In this document: in pieces, positions 19,037-30,122 of the stretch
Numbering within the stretch: position 1 is the stretch's first letter
Layout of the letters: the number at the start of each line of letters is the position of its first letter
From: Brevundimonas sp. UBA7506
GTDB taxonomy: Bacteria > Pseudomonadota > Alphaproteobacteria > Caulobacterales > Caulobacteraceae
Direction: 5' to 3'
Assembly: GCF_002479495.1 (NCBI RefSeq)
Contig: NZ_DLNQ01000005.1
Coordinates: 381,095 to 445,094 of the forward strand
Length of the DNA: 64,000 bases
Notes under the pieces: generated by a model
The model's input: only the letters and a program-made list of their open reading frames with translations
The model's database searches: none
What the model was told of the DNA's origin: nothing
Position numbers and translations under genes: made by a program

Positions 19037-20596
19037 TCAGCCGGCCTTCAACGCATCCTCGACCAGCTTCTGGATGGCGACATAGTCGGTCTTGCCTGTG
19101 CCCAGGACCGGAATGACGTCCAGCTTGATGATCTTCTTCGGCACCGCCAGTTCAGGCGCGCCGTTTTCGCGCGCCCACTCCGAAAGGCGCGCGGATTCGG
19201 CGCCGGCATGGTCGGTGACCAGGATCAAACGCTCGCCCTTCTTGCTGTCGGGTACCGAAACCGCCGCGTGGCGATGCTCGGGCCAGACGGCGCCGGCCAT
19301 ATCCTCGACCGCGAGCAGGGAGACCATTTCGCCGCCGACCTTGGCGAAGCGCTTCACCCGGCCGAGGATGGTGATGTAGCCCTCGGCGTCGATGTCGACG
19401 ATATCGCCGGTGTCGTGCCAACCGTCCGCCAGAGGTTCGATTCCTTCCGGGTCGCTCGGCGAGATATAGCCGGCCATGACGTTCGGGCCGCGCAAGTATA
19501 GACGGCCACCGCCCTCGATCCCCTCGACCTTGTCCAGGCGGTATTCCATGCCAGGCATGATCTGGCCGACCGTGCCCGGGCGGTTGCGGTCGGGATGGTT
19601 CACGGCGACCACGGGAGCGGCTTCGGTCGCGCCATAGCCTTCCAGCAGGGTCAGGCCGCCGAACTTGGCGTTGAAGGCGGCGCGGGTTTCCTCGCGCACC
19701 TTCTCGGCGCCGGCCACGGCGAACTTCAACGTGGCGAAGTCGCCTGGCTCGGCTACGCGGGCGTACTGGTTCAGGAAGGTGTCAGTCGCGAACAGGATCG
19801 AGGCCTTCACCTGGGGCAGCAGGTCGGTGATCTGCTTGGCGTGCAGGGGGGAGGGGTATTCGAAGGCCTTCATCCCTTGCAGCAGCGGCAGGATGACCCC
19901 GCCGGTCAGGCCGAAGCAGTGGAAGGTCGGCAGCGGGTTGAACATGACCCACTCGGGCTTCAGGTCGATGTGCGCCGCGACCTGACGGGCGTTGGCGACC
20001 AGATTGCGCTGGCTCAGCACCACGCCCTTGGGCGCGCCGAAGCTGCCCGAGGTGAACAGGACCACGCCCGGCGAATCCGGGTCGGTCTTGGTGCGGAAGC
20101 GGCGCGGGGCCATGCCTGCGCTCAGGCCATACAGCTTGTCGGCCAGACCGATGGTCTTGCGCACGTCGTCCAGCCAGATGATCTCGGCGACCTCGCCGAG
20201 CGTCTCCATCAGGTCGTCCAGCTTGGCCTGCGTGACGAAGCGCTTGGCCGACAGGATCTTGCTGACGCCCGCCGTCTTCAGCGCCGCCTTCAGATTGGCC
20301 TCGCCCGAGGTGAAGTTCAGCATGACCGGCACGCGGCCGAAAGCGTGCAGGCCGAAGAAGGTGACGACCACGCCCGCGCTGGACGGCAGCAGGACGCCGA
20401 CGCGCTCGCTCGGCTGGGTCATGGCGGCGATCTTGCGTCCCAGCACGAAGGCGGCGCGGATCAGGCCGGTGTAGGTCAGGGGGTGACGATCCTGATCTTC
20501 CAGGATCTCCTTGTCGCCATAGCGGGCGCGCGCATCAATCAGCGCGTCGAACAGGGATTCGTCATAGACCTTGGGGTCCAGGGCTGCCCGCAGCAA
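19037..20596 (-). CDS. AMP-dependent acyl-CoA/acyl-ACP synthetase (Aas-like ligase domain)
   Basis: A 519-residue adenylate-forming enzyme. The P-loop motif reads LFTSGSFGAPKGVVLSQRN, followed by EGYGATEAAPVVAVN, WHDTGDIVDID and GRVKRFAKVGGEMVS. It most resembles the ligase half of Aas, which activates fatty acids to acyl-ACP for lysophospholipid re-acylation; a free-standing acyl-CoA ligase is the alternative. Translation appears to start at TTG behind a near-perfect AAGGAGG 6 bp upstream. It diverges from lipA. Confidence 0.85.
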   Translation of the reverse strand: MLRAALDPKVYDESLFDALIDARARYGDKEILEDQDRHPLTYTGLIRAAFVLGRKIAAMTQPSERVGVLLPSSAGVVVTFFGLHAFGRVPVMLNFTSGEANLKAALKTAGVSKILSAKRFVTQAKLDDLMETLGEVAEIIWLDDVRKTIGLADKLYGLSAGMAPRRFRTKTDPDSPGVVLFTSGSFGAPKGVVLSQRNLVANARQVAAHIDLKPEWVMFNPLPTFHCFGLTGGVILPLLQGMKAFEYPSPLHAKQITDLLPQVKASILFATDTFLNQYARVAEPGDFATLKFAVAGAEKVREETRAAFNAKFGGLTLLEGYGATEAAPVVAVNHPDRNRPGTVGQIMPGMEYRLDKVEGIEGGGRLYLRGPNVMAGYISPSDPEGIEPLADGWHDTGDIVDIDAEGYITILGRVKRFAKVGGEMVSLLAVEDMAGAVWPEHRHAAVSVPDSKKGERLILVTDHAGAESARLSEWARENGAPELAVPKKIIKLDVIPVLGTGKTDYVAIQKLVEDALKAG

Positions 20597-20793
20597 GCAC
20601 GTCCTCCTTCGGAGAGCTCTCGGCGGCCCTCTCGGTTACAAGAGGCCGGAACCTAGTGACGTAAGGTCGCCTTGAAAAGATGCGTAACGTCGCGTGAACG
20701 TCGCATCTCCATCACTGAAACCGTCTGTGGCTTGCCATCGGCGGTCGGAAAGCCGACATACCGCCCTTCTGCACAGGAGCCAGACCGCCGGCT

Positions 20794-21765
20794 ATGGTCA
20801 CGCTGATCGATACCCTGACGAAGAAGCCTTCCGAGCTGCGTCACCCGGAGAAACAGAACCGCCCGGAATCGGCGGTGCTGAAGAAGCCTGACTGGCTGCG
20901 GGTCAAGGCGCCCGGTTCGGGCCAATATAATGCGACCAAGGATATCGTTCGCTCCAAGGGTCTGGTGACGGTCTGCGAGGAAGCGGCCTGCCCGAACATC
21001 GGCGAGTGCTGGAGCCAGAAGCACGCCACGCTGATGATCATGGGCGACACCTGCACGCGGGCCTGCGCCTTCTGCAACGTCAAGACCGGCCTGCCGCAGG
21101 CCCTGGACCCCGAAGAACCCGTCAAGGTCGGTCTGGCTGTCCAGCAGATGGGTCTGAACCATGTGGTCATCACCTCGGTGGACCGCGACGACGTGGCTGA
21201 CGGCGGCGCCGCCCACTTCGCCGAAGTGGTGCGTCAGATCCGCCTGCAGGCGCCGAACACAACCATCGAGATCCTGACCCCCGACTTCCTGCGCAAGGAC
21301 GGCGCGGCCGAGGTGATGATCGACGCCACGCCCGACGTCTTCAATCACAACCTCGAGACGGTTCCGCGCCTCTATCTGAAGATCCGCCCCGGCGCCCGCT
21401 ACTTCCATTCCTTGCGCCTGCTGCAGATGGTCAAGGAGCGCGATCCGAACCAGTTCACCAAGTCCGGCATCATGGTCGGCCTGGGCGAGACCAAGGAAGA
21501 GGTCATGCAGGTGATGGACGACATGCGCTCTGCCGGCGTCGACTTCATCACCATCGGCCAGTACCTGCAGCCGACCCGCAAGCACGCCGCCATCGACCGC
21601 TTCGTCACGCCGGAAGAGTTCAAGGCCTATGAGGCCATTGCGCGCGCCAAGGGCTTCCTGATGGTGTCGTCGTCGCCGCTGACGCGTTCGTCGCACCACG
21701 CAGGCGACGACTTCGCCCGCCTGAAGGCCGCGCGTCAGGCGCAGGCAGGCCGTTCGGCCCGCTAA
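20794..21765 (+). CDS. lipA: Lipoyl synthase LipA
   Basis: A 323-residue radical-SAM enzyme. Auxiliary cluster cysteines are Cys61, Cys66 and Cys72 ([12 protein letters not shown]). The radical-SAM cluster uses Cys87, Cys91 and Cys94 (CTRACAFC). The C-terminal [10 protein letters not shown] contains the serine that coordinates the auxiliary cluster. LipA inserts two sulfur atoms into protein-bound octanoate; its products serve the lipoyl domains of PdhB and PdhC encoded 7-9 kb downstream. The next gene starts 7 bp after the stop. Confidence 0.97.
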   Translation: MVTLIDTLTKKPSELRHPEKQNRPESAVLKKPDWLRVKAPGSGQYNATKDIVRSKGLVTVCEEAACPNIGECWSQKHATLMIMGDTCTRACAFCNVKTGLPQALDPEEPVKVGLAVQQMGLNHVVITSVDRDDVADGGAAHFAEVVRQIRLQAPNTTIEILTPDFLRKDGAAEVMIDATPDVFNHNLETVPRLYLKIRPGARYFHSLRLLQMVKERDPNQFTKSGIMVGLGETKEEVMQVMDDMRSAGVDFITIGQYLQPTRKHAAIDRFVTPEEFKAYEAIARAKGFLMVSSSPLTRSSHHAGDDFARLKAARQAQAGRSAR

Positions 21766-21772
21766 GCCCTGA

Positions 21773-22225
21773 ATGGCGGTCCATCGCGTAACGCGCATTC
21801 TTCCCTATGCGCCCGAAGATCTGGCCAACCTGGTCGCGGGCGTCGAGGCCTATCCGGAGTTCGTGCCGTGGATCACCTCCATGCGCGTCTGGAACAAGCG
21901 AGACGAGGCGCTCGGCGTTCGTCTGCTGGACGCCGAGGCTGGCGTGGGGTTCGCCTTCCTGAGCGAGCGGTTCTCGACCTGGGTCCGGCATGACATCCAC
22001 GCGCCCAAGGTAGAGGTCGGCCTGATCCGCGGGCCGTTCAAGCACCTCAAGAATCGCTGGGAGTTTCACCCGCACCCCGAGGGGACGCGGCTGGAGTTCT
22101 TCATCGACTTCGCCTTCAAGTCGCGCATGCTGGACATGATGCTGCAGGCGAACTTCGACCGGGCGGTCGATAAGCTGATCCAGTGTTTCGAGGGCCGCGC
22201 CAAGGCCTTGTACGGCAAGAGGTAG
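21773..22225 (+). CDS. COQ10/RatA-type polyketide-cyclase (START) domain protein
   Basis: A 150-residue single-domain SRPBCC/START protein: HRVTRILPYAPEDLANLVAGVEAYPEFVPW at the N-terminus and LEFFIDFAFKSRMLDMMLQANF near the end are typical. Family members bind ubiquinone (COQ10) and support respiration; RatA of E. coli is a named homologue whose toxin role is debated. Following lipA is a common alphaproteobacterial arrangement. It ends 4 bp before the oxidoreductase gene, giving a lipA-coq10-like-oxidoreductase unit. Confidence 0.88.
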   Translation: MAVHRVTRILPYAPEDLANLVAGVEAYPEFVPWITSMRVWNKRDEALGVRLLDAEAGVGFAFLSERFSTWVRHDIHAPKVEVGLIRGPFKHLKNRWEFHPHPEGTRLEFFIDFAFKSRMLDMMLQANFDRAVDKLIQCFEGRAKALYGKR

Positions 22226-22229
22226 AACC

Positions 22230-23360
22230 ATGGCCGCGCCTTTCGACTTCGATGCGACGGTCGTGGGCGCGGGGGCTGTGGGGCTGGCCTGCGGGCGGGC
22301 GCTGGCGAAGCGCGGTCTGTCGGTGCTTGTGCTCGAAAAAGAGCCGCACATCGGTCAGGGCGTGTCCTCACGCAATTCCGAGGTCATCCATGGCGGGCTC
22401 TATTATCCGACCGGCTCGCTGAAGGCGAAGTTCTGCGTCGAGGGACGGCGCGCCCTCTATGACTTTCTGAGCAGCCACAAGATCGACCACTGGAAGTGCG
22501 GCAAGCTGGTCGTGGCGACGGAGGAGGCTGAGGTCGCGCGTATCGAGGCCATCTTCCAGCAGGCGACAACCAATGGCGTCGAGGGGCTGGAGCACCTGAC
22601 CGGCGCCCAGGCGCGGGCGCTGGAGCCGGAACTGAACGCTCACGCCGCCATCCTGTCGCCCGAGAGCGGCGTCTTCGCCAGTCACGACTACATGCTGGCC
22701 CTGCAAGGCGAGATCGAGGACGCGGGCGGCTCGGTCGTAGTCTCCACGCCGTTCGAGCGAGCCGAGCCCCTGCCGGACGGCGGTTTCAGGATCACGGCGG
22801 GCGGCCCGGATTCGGGAGAGGGCGGGGCGGTGCTGACGTCCCGGCTGCTGGTCACCGCGCCCGGCCTGTCGGCCCAGAGCGTGGCGGCAAGCATCGACGG
22901 CTATCCCGTCGCCGACATTCCGGCCCGCCATCTAGGCAAGGGCGTCTATTTCCGCCTGACGGGGCCGGCGCCGTTCAACCGCCTGATCTATCCGCCGCCG
23001 ATCCACGGGGCGCTGGGCACCCATTATCGCAAGGATCTTGGCGGGCAGGGGGTGTTCGGCCCGGACCTGACCTACGTGGAGGCCGAGGACTATTCCGTCG
23101 ATCCGGCCAAGGCTGAGGCGTTCGCGCTCTATATCCGACGCTTCTGGCCGGGCGTGACGGTCGAGCGCCTGACGCCCGACTACGCCGGCATCCGGCCCAA
23201 GATTCACGGACCGGACGAGCCGCAGCCTGACTTCCAGCTGCATGGGCGAGAGCATCACGGCATCGACGGCCTGATGGCTCTGTTCGGCATCGAGAGCCCA
23301 GGTCTGACCAGTTCGCTGGCGATTGGCGAGGCCGTGGCCGTGGCCCTGACCAAGGTCTGA
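22230..23360 (+). CDS. FAD-dependent oxidoreductase, L-2-hydroxyglutarate dehydrogenase (LhgO)-like
   Basis: A 376-residue DAO-family flavoprotein. The FAD-binding motif is VVGAGAVGLACGRALA. The segment SSRNSEVIHGGLYYPTGSLKAKFC is characteristic of L-2-hydroxyglutarate oxidases/dehydrogenases. The C-terminal GIRPKIHGP and LFGIESPGLTSSLAIGE segments close the FAD site. It likely returns L-2-hydroxyglutarate to 2-oxoglutarate and passes electrons to the quinone pool, which fits the upstream quinone-binding gene. Substrate identity is by similarity only. Confidence 0.85.
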   Translation: MAAPFDFDATVVGAGAVGLACGRALAKRGLSVLVLEKEPHIGQGVSSRNSEVIHGGLYYPTGSLKAKFCVEGRRALYDFLSSHKIDHWKCGKLVVATEEAEVARIEAIFQQATTNGVEGLEHLTGAQARALEPELNAHAAILSPESGVFASHDYMLALQGEIEDAGGSVVVSTPFERAEPLPDGGFRITAGGPDSGEGGAVLTSRLLVTAPGLSAQSVAASIDGYPVADIPARHLGKGVYFRLTGPAPFNRLIYPPPIHGALGTHYRKDLGGQGVFGPDLTYVEAEDYSVDPAKAEAFALYIRRFWPGVTVERLTPDYAGIRPKIHGPDEPQPDFQLHGREHHGIDGLMALFGIESPGLTSSLAIGEAVAVALTKV

Positions 23361-23376
23361 CCCCAAGACTGCGTGG

Positions 23377-24345
23377 CTAGTCGAAGGCTGACAGCGGAAT
23401 CGACGCCAGGCTGAACGGCAGGGCCGGATCGCCTGATGCCCGACGGTTCAACTGGCTGTTGGCCACGATCAGGCGGTCGCCTCGGACGGCGACTGTCGCC
23501 GGCCAGGCCAGTTCTGCGGGCTTGATCCGCTTCACCTCGCTGGCGGCGCTCAGGTCCGGCGACAGGTCCAGAGCCACGACTTCGCCGGCGGACTGACGCA
23601 CGAGGAACAGCCGCTGGCCGACCAGGGCCAGGCCGTCGCCGCCGTCCAGCGCCGACGTGCCTGAGTCGATAGCCGCCACCTCGCGTGTGTGCGTGTCGAT
23701 CCGGAACAGCCGCCCCGTCTTCATCAGGACCACGATCAGGTAGCGACCGTCCGGCGTGGCGACGATGCCGTTCAGATTCGGCTCCTCGCCGTATTCCAGA
23801 GCCGTGCCTTCGAACGACAACCAGGGCTCCAGAGCCGCATCGGCGAGCGAATCACGCGCCACGCGCCACAGCACCGGACGCAGGGTGTCGGTGAAGTAGG
23901 CGGCTTCCGCCGTCAGGGCGACGTCATTGATCAGCCAGGCGCCTTGCGGTGTGGTGAAGCGCGCCAGCCGCTCGCCAGTGGCGATATCGACGACATGCAT
24001 CGAACCGGTCCGCGCCCCGGCCACCCACAGGCGGCCCTGTCCGTCAGCCTTGAGGCCCAGCGCCACGGAGACGGGCTTGGCCGGCGGCGAATCACCTAGG
24101 CCGAGCGGATCGCCAATTCGAACGGCGGCGCCGGTGTCGGGATCGATGCGGAAGATCACGCCCGTGTTGGCGCTATTCGTATAGATGGCGCCAGTCGCCG
24201 GATCGACCGTGACGCCCTCTGGATAGGCGGCGGCGTCAGGAAGCGGCACGACATTCACGCCTGATTGGGCCAACCCAGCCGTAGGACCCAGCAAGGCGGG
24301 AATGGCGAGGCTCGCAGCCAAGGTGGTCATCCAGAGTTTGCGCAT
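23377..24345 (-). CDS. Exported SMP-30/NHL beta-propeller protein
   Basis: A 322-residue protein with a signal peptide (MRKLWMTTLAASLAIPALLG, cleavage near GLAQS). It is followed by repeated blade-like segments such as YPEGVTVDPATGAIYTN and LNGIVATPDGRYLIVV, as in SMP-30/gluconolactonase and NHL proteins. The start MRKLW has GGAG 6 bp upstream; a longer open frame to 24462 lacks support. It may bind or hydrolyse a periplasmic lactone, but metal-site residues cannot be assigned with certainty. It is a single gene. Confidence 0.75.
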   Translation of the reverse strand: MRKLWMTTLAASLAIPALLGPTAGLAQSGVNVVPLPDAAAYPEGVTVDPATGAIYTNSANTGVIFRIDPDTGAAVRIGDPLGLGDSPPAKPVSVALGLKADGQGRLWVAGARTGSMHVVDIATGERLARFTTPQGAWLINDVALTAEAAYFTDTLRPVLWRVARDSLADAALEPWLSFEGTALEYGEEPNLNGIVATPDGRYLIVVLMKTGRLFRIDTHTREVAAIDSGTSALDGGDGLALVGQRLFLVRQSAGEVVALDLSPDLSAASEVKRIKPAELAWPATVAVRGDRLIVANSQLNRRASGDPALPFSLASIPLSAFD

Positions 24346-24555
24346 GTCGTGCTCCAATGACATCGGTGTCAGGACCTTGCCCCAGGCAGGTTCGGACCGC
24401 CACCCTGACTTGCTTGGCTGATTGTCGCGGCACGACTTGAAATCGGGAACGTCTTCATGCATAAGCCCGCCCTCGCGTGGCGGCTCTTAATCGGGGGGCC
24501 GACACTGTATGTTTTCGCGTCTTCACGGCGCACCGACTTAGAGATTGAGACGGAC

Positions 24556-24738
24556 ATGGCCGTTCCGAAGCGCAAAGTATCCCCCTCGCGTCGCAACATG
24601 CGTCGTGCTCACGACGCCCTGGGCGCCAACTCCTATGTGGAAGACAAGGACACCGGCGAACTGCGCCGTCCGCACCACATCGACCTGAAGACCGGCATGT
24701 ACAAGGGCCGTCAGGTCATGACGCCGAAGGAAGACTAA
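24556..24738 (+). CDS. rpmF: 50S ribosomal protein L32
   Basis: A 60-residue basic protein starting [20 protein letters not shown], the universal L32 N-terminus, and ending VMTPKED. Alphaproteobacterial L32 lacks the zinc cysteines, as here. The start follows TTGAGACGG. A strong hairpin with a T-run lies about 45 bp after the stop. In many bacteria rpmF precedes plsX; here it stands alone before a lipoprotein gene. Confidence 0.97.
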   Translation: MAVPKRKVSPSRRNMRRAHDALGANSYVEDKDTGELRRPHHIDLKTGMYKGRQVMTPKED

Positions 24739-24782
24739 GGTCTTCATTTGGGTTCCGGCTCCGGCCGGACGATAGAATTTAG

Positions 24783-24811
24783 CGGCGCGCGATGACATCG
24801 CGCGCCGTTTT
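24783..24811 (+). terminator. Rho-independent terminator after rpmF
   Basis: CGGCGCGCGA and TCGCGCGCCG form a perfect 10-bp stem around a 5-base loop and are followed by TTTT. It lies 44 bp downstream of the rpmF stop. Confidence 0.8.
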
Positions 24812-24854
24812 CGTGCGTTGTACGCGGTGAAGCTGAACCATTGGAGCCTTCCGC

Positions 24855-25469
24855 ATGATCCGCAAAGCCGTCCTCAGTACCGTCGCTGTGTTGGCGCTGG
24901 CCGCCTGCAATGCACCCGAAGCCGCCAAGACCCCCGAGACGAAGGCGCCTGAGGTCTTTGCACCAGCAGGTCCTGCTGACGCCGCTTTGGCTACCGTGCT
25001 GACGCCGCTGGGCTATGGTCCGCTGAAGATCGGCATGACCCAGGCCGAGGTGGACGCCGCCTTTGGCCCGCCGCCCGCCAACGCCGCCGAGGCCGCACCG
25101 TCGGAATGCCGCTACTATCATCCGCCCCGCGCGCCTGAGGGCTTGCTGGTCATGGTTGAGAATGGCGTCCTGACGCGGCTGACAGCTACGAAAAACTCGA
25201 CCGTCAAGACCGAGGATGGCGTCGGCGTCGGCGATGACGGCGAGCAGGTGAAGGCCCGTTACGGCGTCACTGCCACCGTTACGCCGCACAAGTATCAGGG
25301 CGCGCCGTCGGCCTATGTCACCCTCTGGCCAGGCAAACCTCAATTGCAGGGCGCCTATGTCACCGATCCGACGGCGCGGGGGCTGGTGTACGAGATTGGT
25401 GGCGACGGCAAGGTGGCCTTTATCCACGCGGGCGGCCCCAGCATCCAGAACGTCGAAGGCTGCAGCTAA
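24855..25469 (+). CDS. Putative outer-membrane or periplasmic lipoprotein, unknown function
   Basis: A 204-residue protein with a lipoprotein signal peptide: MIRKAVLSTVAVLALAAC, lipobox LAAC with Cys18 as the likely lipidated residue. An Ala/Pro-rich linker follows, then a globular part with GYGPLKIGMTQAEVDAAFG, a pattern common in small lipoproteins of unknown role (SmpA/OmlA-like motif). No enzymatic residues are recognisable. It sits alone between rpmF and eno with its own ribosome binding region. Confidence 0.75.
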   Translation: MIRKAVLSTVAVLALAACNAPEAAKTPETKAPEVFAPAGPADAALATVLTPLGYGPLKIGMTQAEVDAAFGPPPANAAEAAPSECRYYHPPRAPEGLLVMVENGVLTRLTATKNSTVKTEDGVGVGDDGEQVKARYGVTATVTPHKYQGAPSAYVTLWPGKPQLQGAYVTDPTARGLVYEIGGDGKVAFIHAGGPSIQNVEGCS

Positions 25470-25553
25470 GGCTGAACTCAGGGAAGGCGCGTCGCCCGGT
25501 GGCGATTCGGCGACGGCTGGTCTAAACCGACCGTCACACTTTCCCTCTCCTGA

Positions 25554-26846
<1,293 letters not shown>

Positions 26847-26869
26847 GCTTTCTCAGAAAGAAGCAAGCG

Positions 26870-26897
26870 ACGCCGTCTCCGACCTCGGAGACGGCGT
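26870..26897 (+). terminator. Hairpin after eno, likely terminator
   Basis: ACGCCGTCTCC and GGAGACGGCGT pair perfectly over 11 bp around a 6-base loop, 23 bp after the eno stop. No T-run follows, so it may be a Rho-assisted terminator or an mRNA 3' stabiliser. Confidence 0.55.
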
Positions 26898-26982
26898 TCG
26901 CAATTGCGGCCAAGCTACGGTTCGTTAGGCATTTTCGGTCACCATCGGGAAACTGTGTTCACGCTCAGAAGGAGCGTCCGTC

Positions 26983-27315
26983 GTGCCTGAGCAGATGAAG
27001 CCCTATCTTCCGTCCGCCTTCCTGCTGTTCCTGATCGTCTATCTGGGCGTTCAGGCCCTGACCGGGCAGCGCGGCTTGCTGAGCGGCGGCGAGCGGGACG
27101 CCCTTCTCGCCAAACGCGAGGCCCAACTGGCCCACCTGACCGAGCAGCGCCGCGATCTGGAAGTTCGCGTGCGTTATTTGCGGACCGAGAGTCTTTCTAA
27201 GGACCTGCTGGAAGAGCGGGCGAGGGCGGTGCTCGGCTTTGCCGATCCGCGCGACTACGTAGTTCGCCTGAGCGCGCCCGTCGCGCACAACTCTGACGCG
27301 ATCCAAACCTCCTGA
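26983..27315 (+). CDS. ftsB: Septum formation initiator FtsB/DivIC family protein
   Basis: A 110-residue protein with one transmembrane segment (SAFLLFLIVYLGVQAL) followed by a coiled-coil-like stretch (ERDALLAKREAQLAHLTEQRRDL) and the family's LLEERARAVLGFADPRDYV end. FtsB bridges FtsL and FtsQ in the divisome. Translation may start at GTG 26983 behind GAAGGAG, or at ATG 26995. Location between eno and pdhA is the usual one in this class. Confidence 0.88.
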   Translation: MPEQMKPYLPSAFLLFLIVYLGVQALTGQRGLLSGGERDALLAKREAQLAHLTEQRRDLEVRVRYLRTESLSKDLLEERARAVLGFADPRDYVVRLSAPVAHNSDAIQTS

Positions 27316-27429
27316 ACTATTGTTACAGCTTGAGCGGCTCGCTTTGCGTTTCGGGAACGAAGGCTGCTAAAGCCCCTTTCCGTAACGATAAGAGTCCCTG
27401 AAAGCAGGGGCGCAGCCGGGAGATGCCGG

Positions 27430-28461
27430 ATGGCGAAAGCCGCCGCTCAGAAATCCTCGTCCAGCGCGGACGACACCAAGATTCCGAACACGCCTCAGGC
27501 TTCGAAAGAAGACCTGCTGCGCTTCTATCGCGAGATGGTCCTGATCCGCCGCTTCGAGGAGCGCGCGGGCCAGCTTTACGGCATGGGCCTGATCGGCGGC
27601 TTCTGCCACCTCTACATCGGCCAGGAAGCCGTGGCGGTGGGTGTCCAGGAGAGCGTCAAGCAAGGCCACGACAAGATCATCACCGGCTACCGCGACCACG
27701 GTCATATGCTGGCTGCGGGCATGGACCCGAACGCCGTCATGGCCGAGTTGACCGGTCGTATCGGCGGCTCGTCCAAGGGCAAGGGCGGGTCGATGCACAT
27801 GTTCGACGTGCCGACCGGCTTCTACGGCGGTCACGGCATCGTCGGCGCCCAGGTGGCGCTGGGTACGGGCCTGGCCTTCGCCGGTAAGTACCGCGGCGAC
27901 GACTCGGTGGCCTTCGTCTACTTCGGTGACGGCGCCTCGAACCAGGGTCAGGTCTACGAAAGCTTCAACATGGCCCAGCTGTGGAAGCTGCCGGCCATCT
28001 ACATCATCGAGAACAACCAGTACGCCATGGGCACGAGCATCGAGCGCTCGTCGTCCACGACCGAGCTGTTCATGCGCGGCGCCAGCTTCGGCATTCCGGG
28101 CGAGCAGGTCGACGGCATGGACGTCCTGGCCGTCCGTGACGCCACCGCCCGCGCCGTGGCCCGCGCCCGTGCAGGTGAAGGTCCGTACATCCTGGAAGTG
28201 AAGACCTACCGCTATCGCGGCCACTCCATGTCGGACCCGGCCAAGTACCGCACCAAGGAAGAGGTCGATGAGGTCAAGAAGACCCGCGACCCGATCGACC
28301 ATCTGAAGATGCTGCTCGCCGCCGCCAAGGCGACCGAGGAAGAGCTGAAGGCCATCGACAACGAGGTGAAAGCCATCGTCGCCGAAGCCGTGCAGTTCGC
28401 ACAGGAAAGCCCTGAGCCGGATCCGTCCGAGCTCTATACTGACGTCTACGTGGAGGCCTGA
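27430..28461 (+). CDS. pdhA: Pyruvate dehydrogenase E1 component, alpha subunit
   Basis: A 343-residue thiamine-diphosphate enzyme subunit. Visible are RRFEERAGQLYGMGLIGGFCHLYIGQEA, GKGGSMHMF, the ThDP-Mg motif GDGASNQGQVYESFNMA ending in ENNQYAMGTS, and the phosphorylation-loop homologue YRYRGHSMSDP. With PdhB it decarboxylates pyruvate and acetylates lipoyl groups. It is the first gene of pdhA-pdhB-DUF5076-pdhC; pdhB starts 3 bp after its stop. Confidence 0.97.
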   Translation: MAKAAAQKSSSSADDTKIPNTPQASKEDLLRFYREMVLIRRFEERAGQLYGMGLIGGFCHLYIGQEAVAVGVQESVKQGHDKIITGYRDHGHMLAAGMDPNAVMAELTGRIGGSSKGKGGSMHMFDVPTGFYGGHGIVGAQVALGTGLAFAGKYRGDDSVAFVYFGDGASNQGQVYESFNMAQLWKLPAIYIIENNQYAMGTSIERSSSTTELFMRGASFGIPGEQVDGMDVLAVRDATARAVARARAGEGPYILEVKTYRYRGHSMSDPAKYRTKEEVDEVKKTRDPIDHLKMLLAAAKATEEELKAIDNEVKAIVAEAVQFAQESPEPDPSELYTDVYVEA

Positions 28462-28464
28462 TCC

Positions 28465-29808
28465 GTGACCGACATTCTGATGCCGGCGCTGTCCCCCACG
28501 ATGGAAGAGGGCACGCTGACCAAATGGCACATCAAGGCGGGCGACACCGTGTCGGCCGGCCAGGTGATCGCTGAGATCGAAACCGACAAGGCCACGATGG
28601 AAGTCGAAGCCGTCGATGAAGGCGAAGTGCTGGAAATCCTGGTGCCGGAAGGCTCCGAGAACGTGAAGGTCAACACGCCGATCGCGCGGCTGGCTGGCGA
28701 AGACAGCGCCCCCGCGCCCGCAGCCAAGGCTGATGCGGCCCCGGTCGCTCAGGCTGCTCCGGCGGCCGCTGCTGTTTCGGCTGCCCCCAAGACGGAACTG
28801 CGCGATCCGGAAATCCCGGCTGACGCCAAGCTGGTCAAGACGACCATCCGCGACGCCCTTCGCGACGCCATGGCCGAAGAAATGCGCCGCGACGACCGCG
28901 TCTTCCTGATGGGCGAGGAAGTCGCCCAGTACCAGGGCGCCTACAAGGTCAGCCGCGACCTGCTGCAGGAATTCGGCGACCAGCGCGTGATCGACACCCC
29001 GATCACCGAGCACGGCTTCGCCGGCCTCGGCGTCGGCGCGGCCATGGCGGGGCTGAAGCCCATCGTCGAGTTCATGACGTGGAACTTCGGCATGCAGGCC
29101 ATCGACCACGTGATCAACTCGGCCGCCAAGACCCTGTACATGTCGGGCGGTCAGATCCGCGCGGATATCGTCTTCCGCGGTCCCAACGGCGCGGCCAGCC
29201 GCGTCGGCGCGCAGCACAGCCAGGACTATTCGGCCTGGTACGCCCAGGTTCCTGGACTGAAGGTCATCGCGCCGTATGACGCCGCTGACGCCAAGGGGCT
29301 GCTGAAGGCCGCCATCCGCGATCCGAACCCCATCGTCTTCCTCGAACACGAGATGATGTACGGCATCGAGTTCGACGTGCCGGAAGTCGAGGACTACGTC
29401 GTGCCGATCGGCAAGGCCAAGGTTCGCCGTGAAGGCACGGACGTCACCATCACGGCCCACAGCCGCATGGTCGGCTTCGCCCTGCAGGCCGCCGAAAAGC
29501 TGGCCGAGGAAGGCATCTCGGCCGAGGTCGTGGACCTGCGCACCCTGCGTCCGCTGGACCACGAGACCATCGTCGAAAGCGTCAAGAAGACCAACCGCCT
29601 GGTCTCGGCCGAAGAGGGCTGGGGGCCGATGGGCGTCGGCGCCGAGGTCGTGGCCCGCGTGATCGAACACGCCTTCGACTACCTGGACGCTCCGCCGCTG
29701 CGCGTGCACCAGGAAGACGTGCCGCTGCCTTACGCCGCCAATCTGGAAGCCCTGTCACTGCCGGGCGTGGACAAGATCGTCGCCGCCGTGAAGCAGGTGA
29801 TGGCGTGA
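28465..29808 (+). CDS. pdhB: Pyruvate dehydrogenase E1 component, beta subunit, with N-terminal lipoyl domain
   Basis: A 447-residue protein starting at GTG. Residues 1-78 form a lipoyl domain ([20 protein letters not shown]; lipoylated lysine in [11 protein letters not shown]), followed by an Ala/Pro linker of about 45 residues. The E1 beta domain follows ([57 protein letters not shown]). The fused lipoyl domain is known in alphaproteobacterial PdhB and is nearly the same as that of PdhC downstream. The stop overlaps the next GTG start. Confidence 0.97.
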   Translation: MTDILMPALSPTMEEGTLTKWHIKAGDTVSAGQVIAEIETDKATMEVEAVDEGEVLEILVPEGSENVKVNTPIARLAGEDSAPAPAAKADAAPVAQAAPAAAAVSAAPKTELRDPEIPADAKLVKTTIRDALRDAMAEEMRRDDRVFLMGEEVAQYQGAYKVSRDLLQEFGDQRVIDTPITEHGFAGLGVGAAMAGLKPIVEFMTWNFGMQAIDHVINSAAKTLYMSGGQIRADIVFRGPNGAASRVGAQHSQDYSAWYAQVPGLKVIAPYDAADAKGLLKAAIRDPNPIVFLEHEMMYGIEFDVPEVEDYVVPIGKAKVRREGTDVTITAHSRMVGFALQAAEKLAEEGISAEVVDLRTLRPLDHETIVESVKKTNRLVSAEEGWGPMGVGAEVVARVIEHAFDYLDAPPLRVHQEDVPLPYAANLEALSLPGVDKIVAAVKQVMA

Positions 29809-30122
29809 GCGAAGCGTCCGAGTTCATGCTGACGGCGCCGGAAAGCGTCGTTGCTGATCCGCAGGCTATCGAAATCCTGCGGATGTGGTGGTCGAACAAC
29901 GAACCGGTCATGTCCGTGAAGCCCGCCTTCGAGGACCCGATCAAGTTTGGCGAGCTGCTGGCCTATGCTGCTCGCCACATGGCGCACGGTTACGCCGTGC
30001 GTCACGGCCACAACGAGCGCGAAGCCTACAATCGCATCCTTCAGGGTCTGTCCCAGGTCGTGAAGGCCGACAATGTGCAGACCGTGGCCGAGCCTGTGGC
30101 TGCGCCGAAGGGGAATGCCTGA
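29805..30122 (+). CDS. DUF5076-type small protein inside the pdh operon
   Basis: A 105-residue soluble protein starting at GTG inside the pdhB stop (GTGA); its own stop overlaps the pdhC ATG (TGATG). It contains [40 protein letters not shown], which I recognise as DUF5076. Function is unknown. Double overlap with pdhB and pdhC implies stoichiometric translation with the complex, so a structural or regulatory role in pyruvate dehydrogenase is a reasonable guess. The frame stays coding-like throughout. Confidence 0.8.
   Translation: MSEASEFMLTAPESVVADPQAIEILRMWWSNNEPVMSVKPAFEDPIKFGELLAYAARHMAHGYAVRHGHNEREAYNRILQGLSQVVKADNVQTVAEPVAAPKGNA

Noticed and set aside
27367..29709. 780-codon open frame opposite pdhA/pdhB
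   Set aside because: Antisense shadow of two certain genes; composition and lack of motifs argue against coding.
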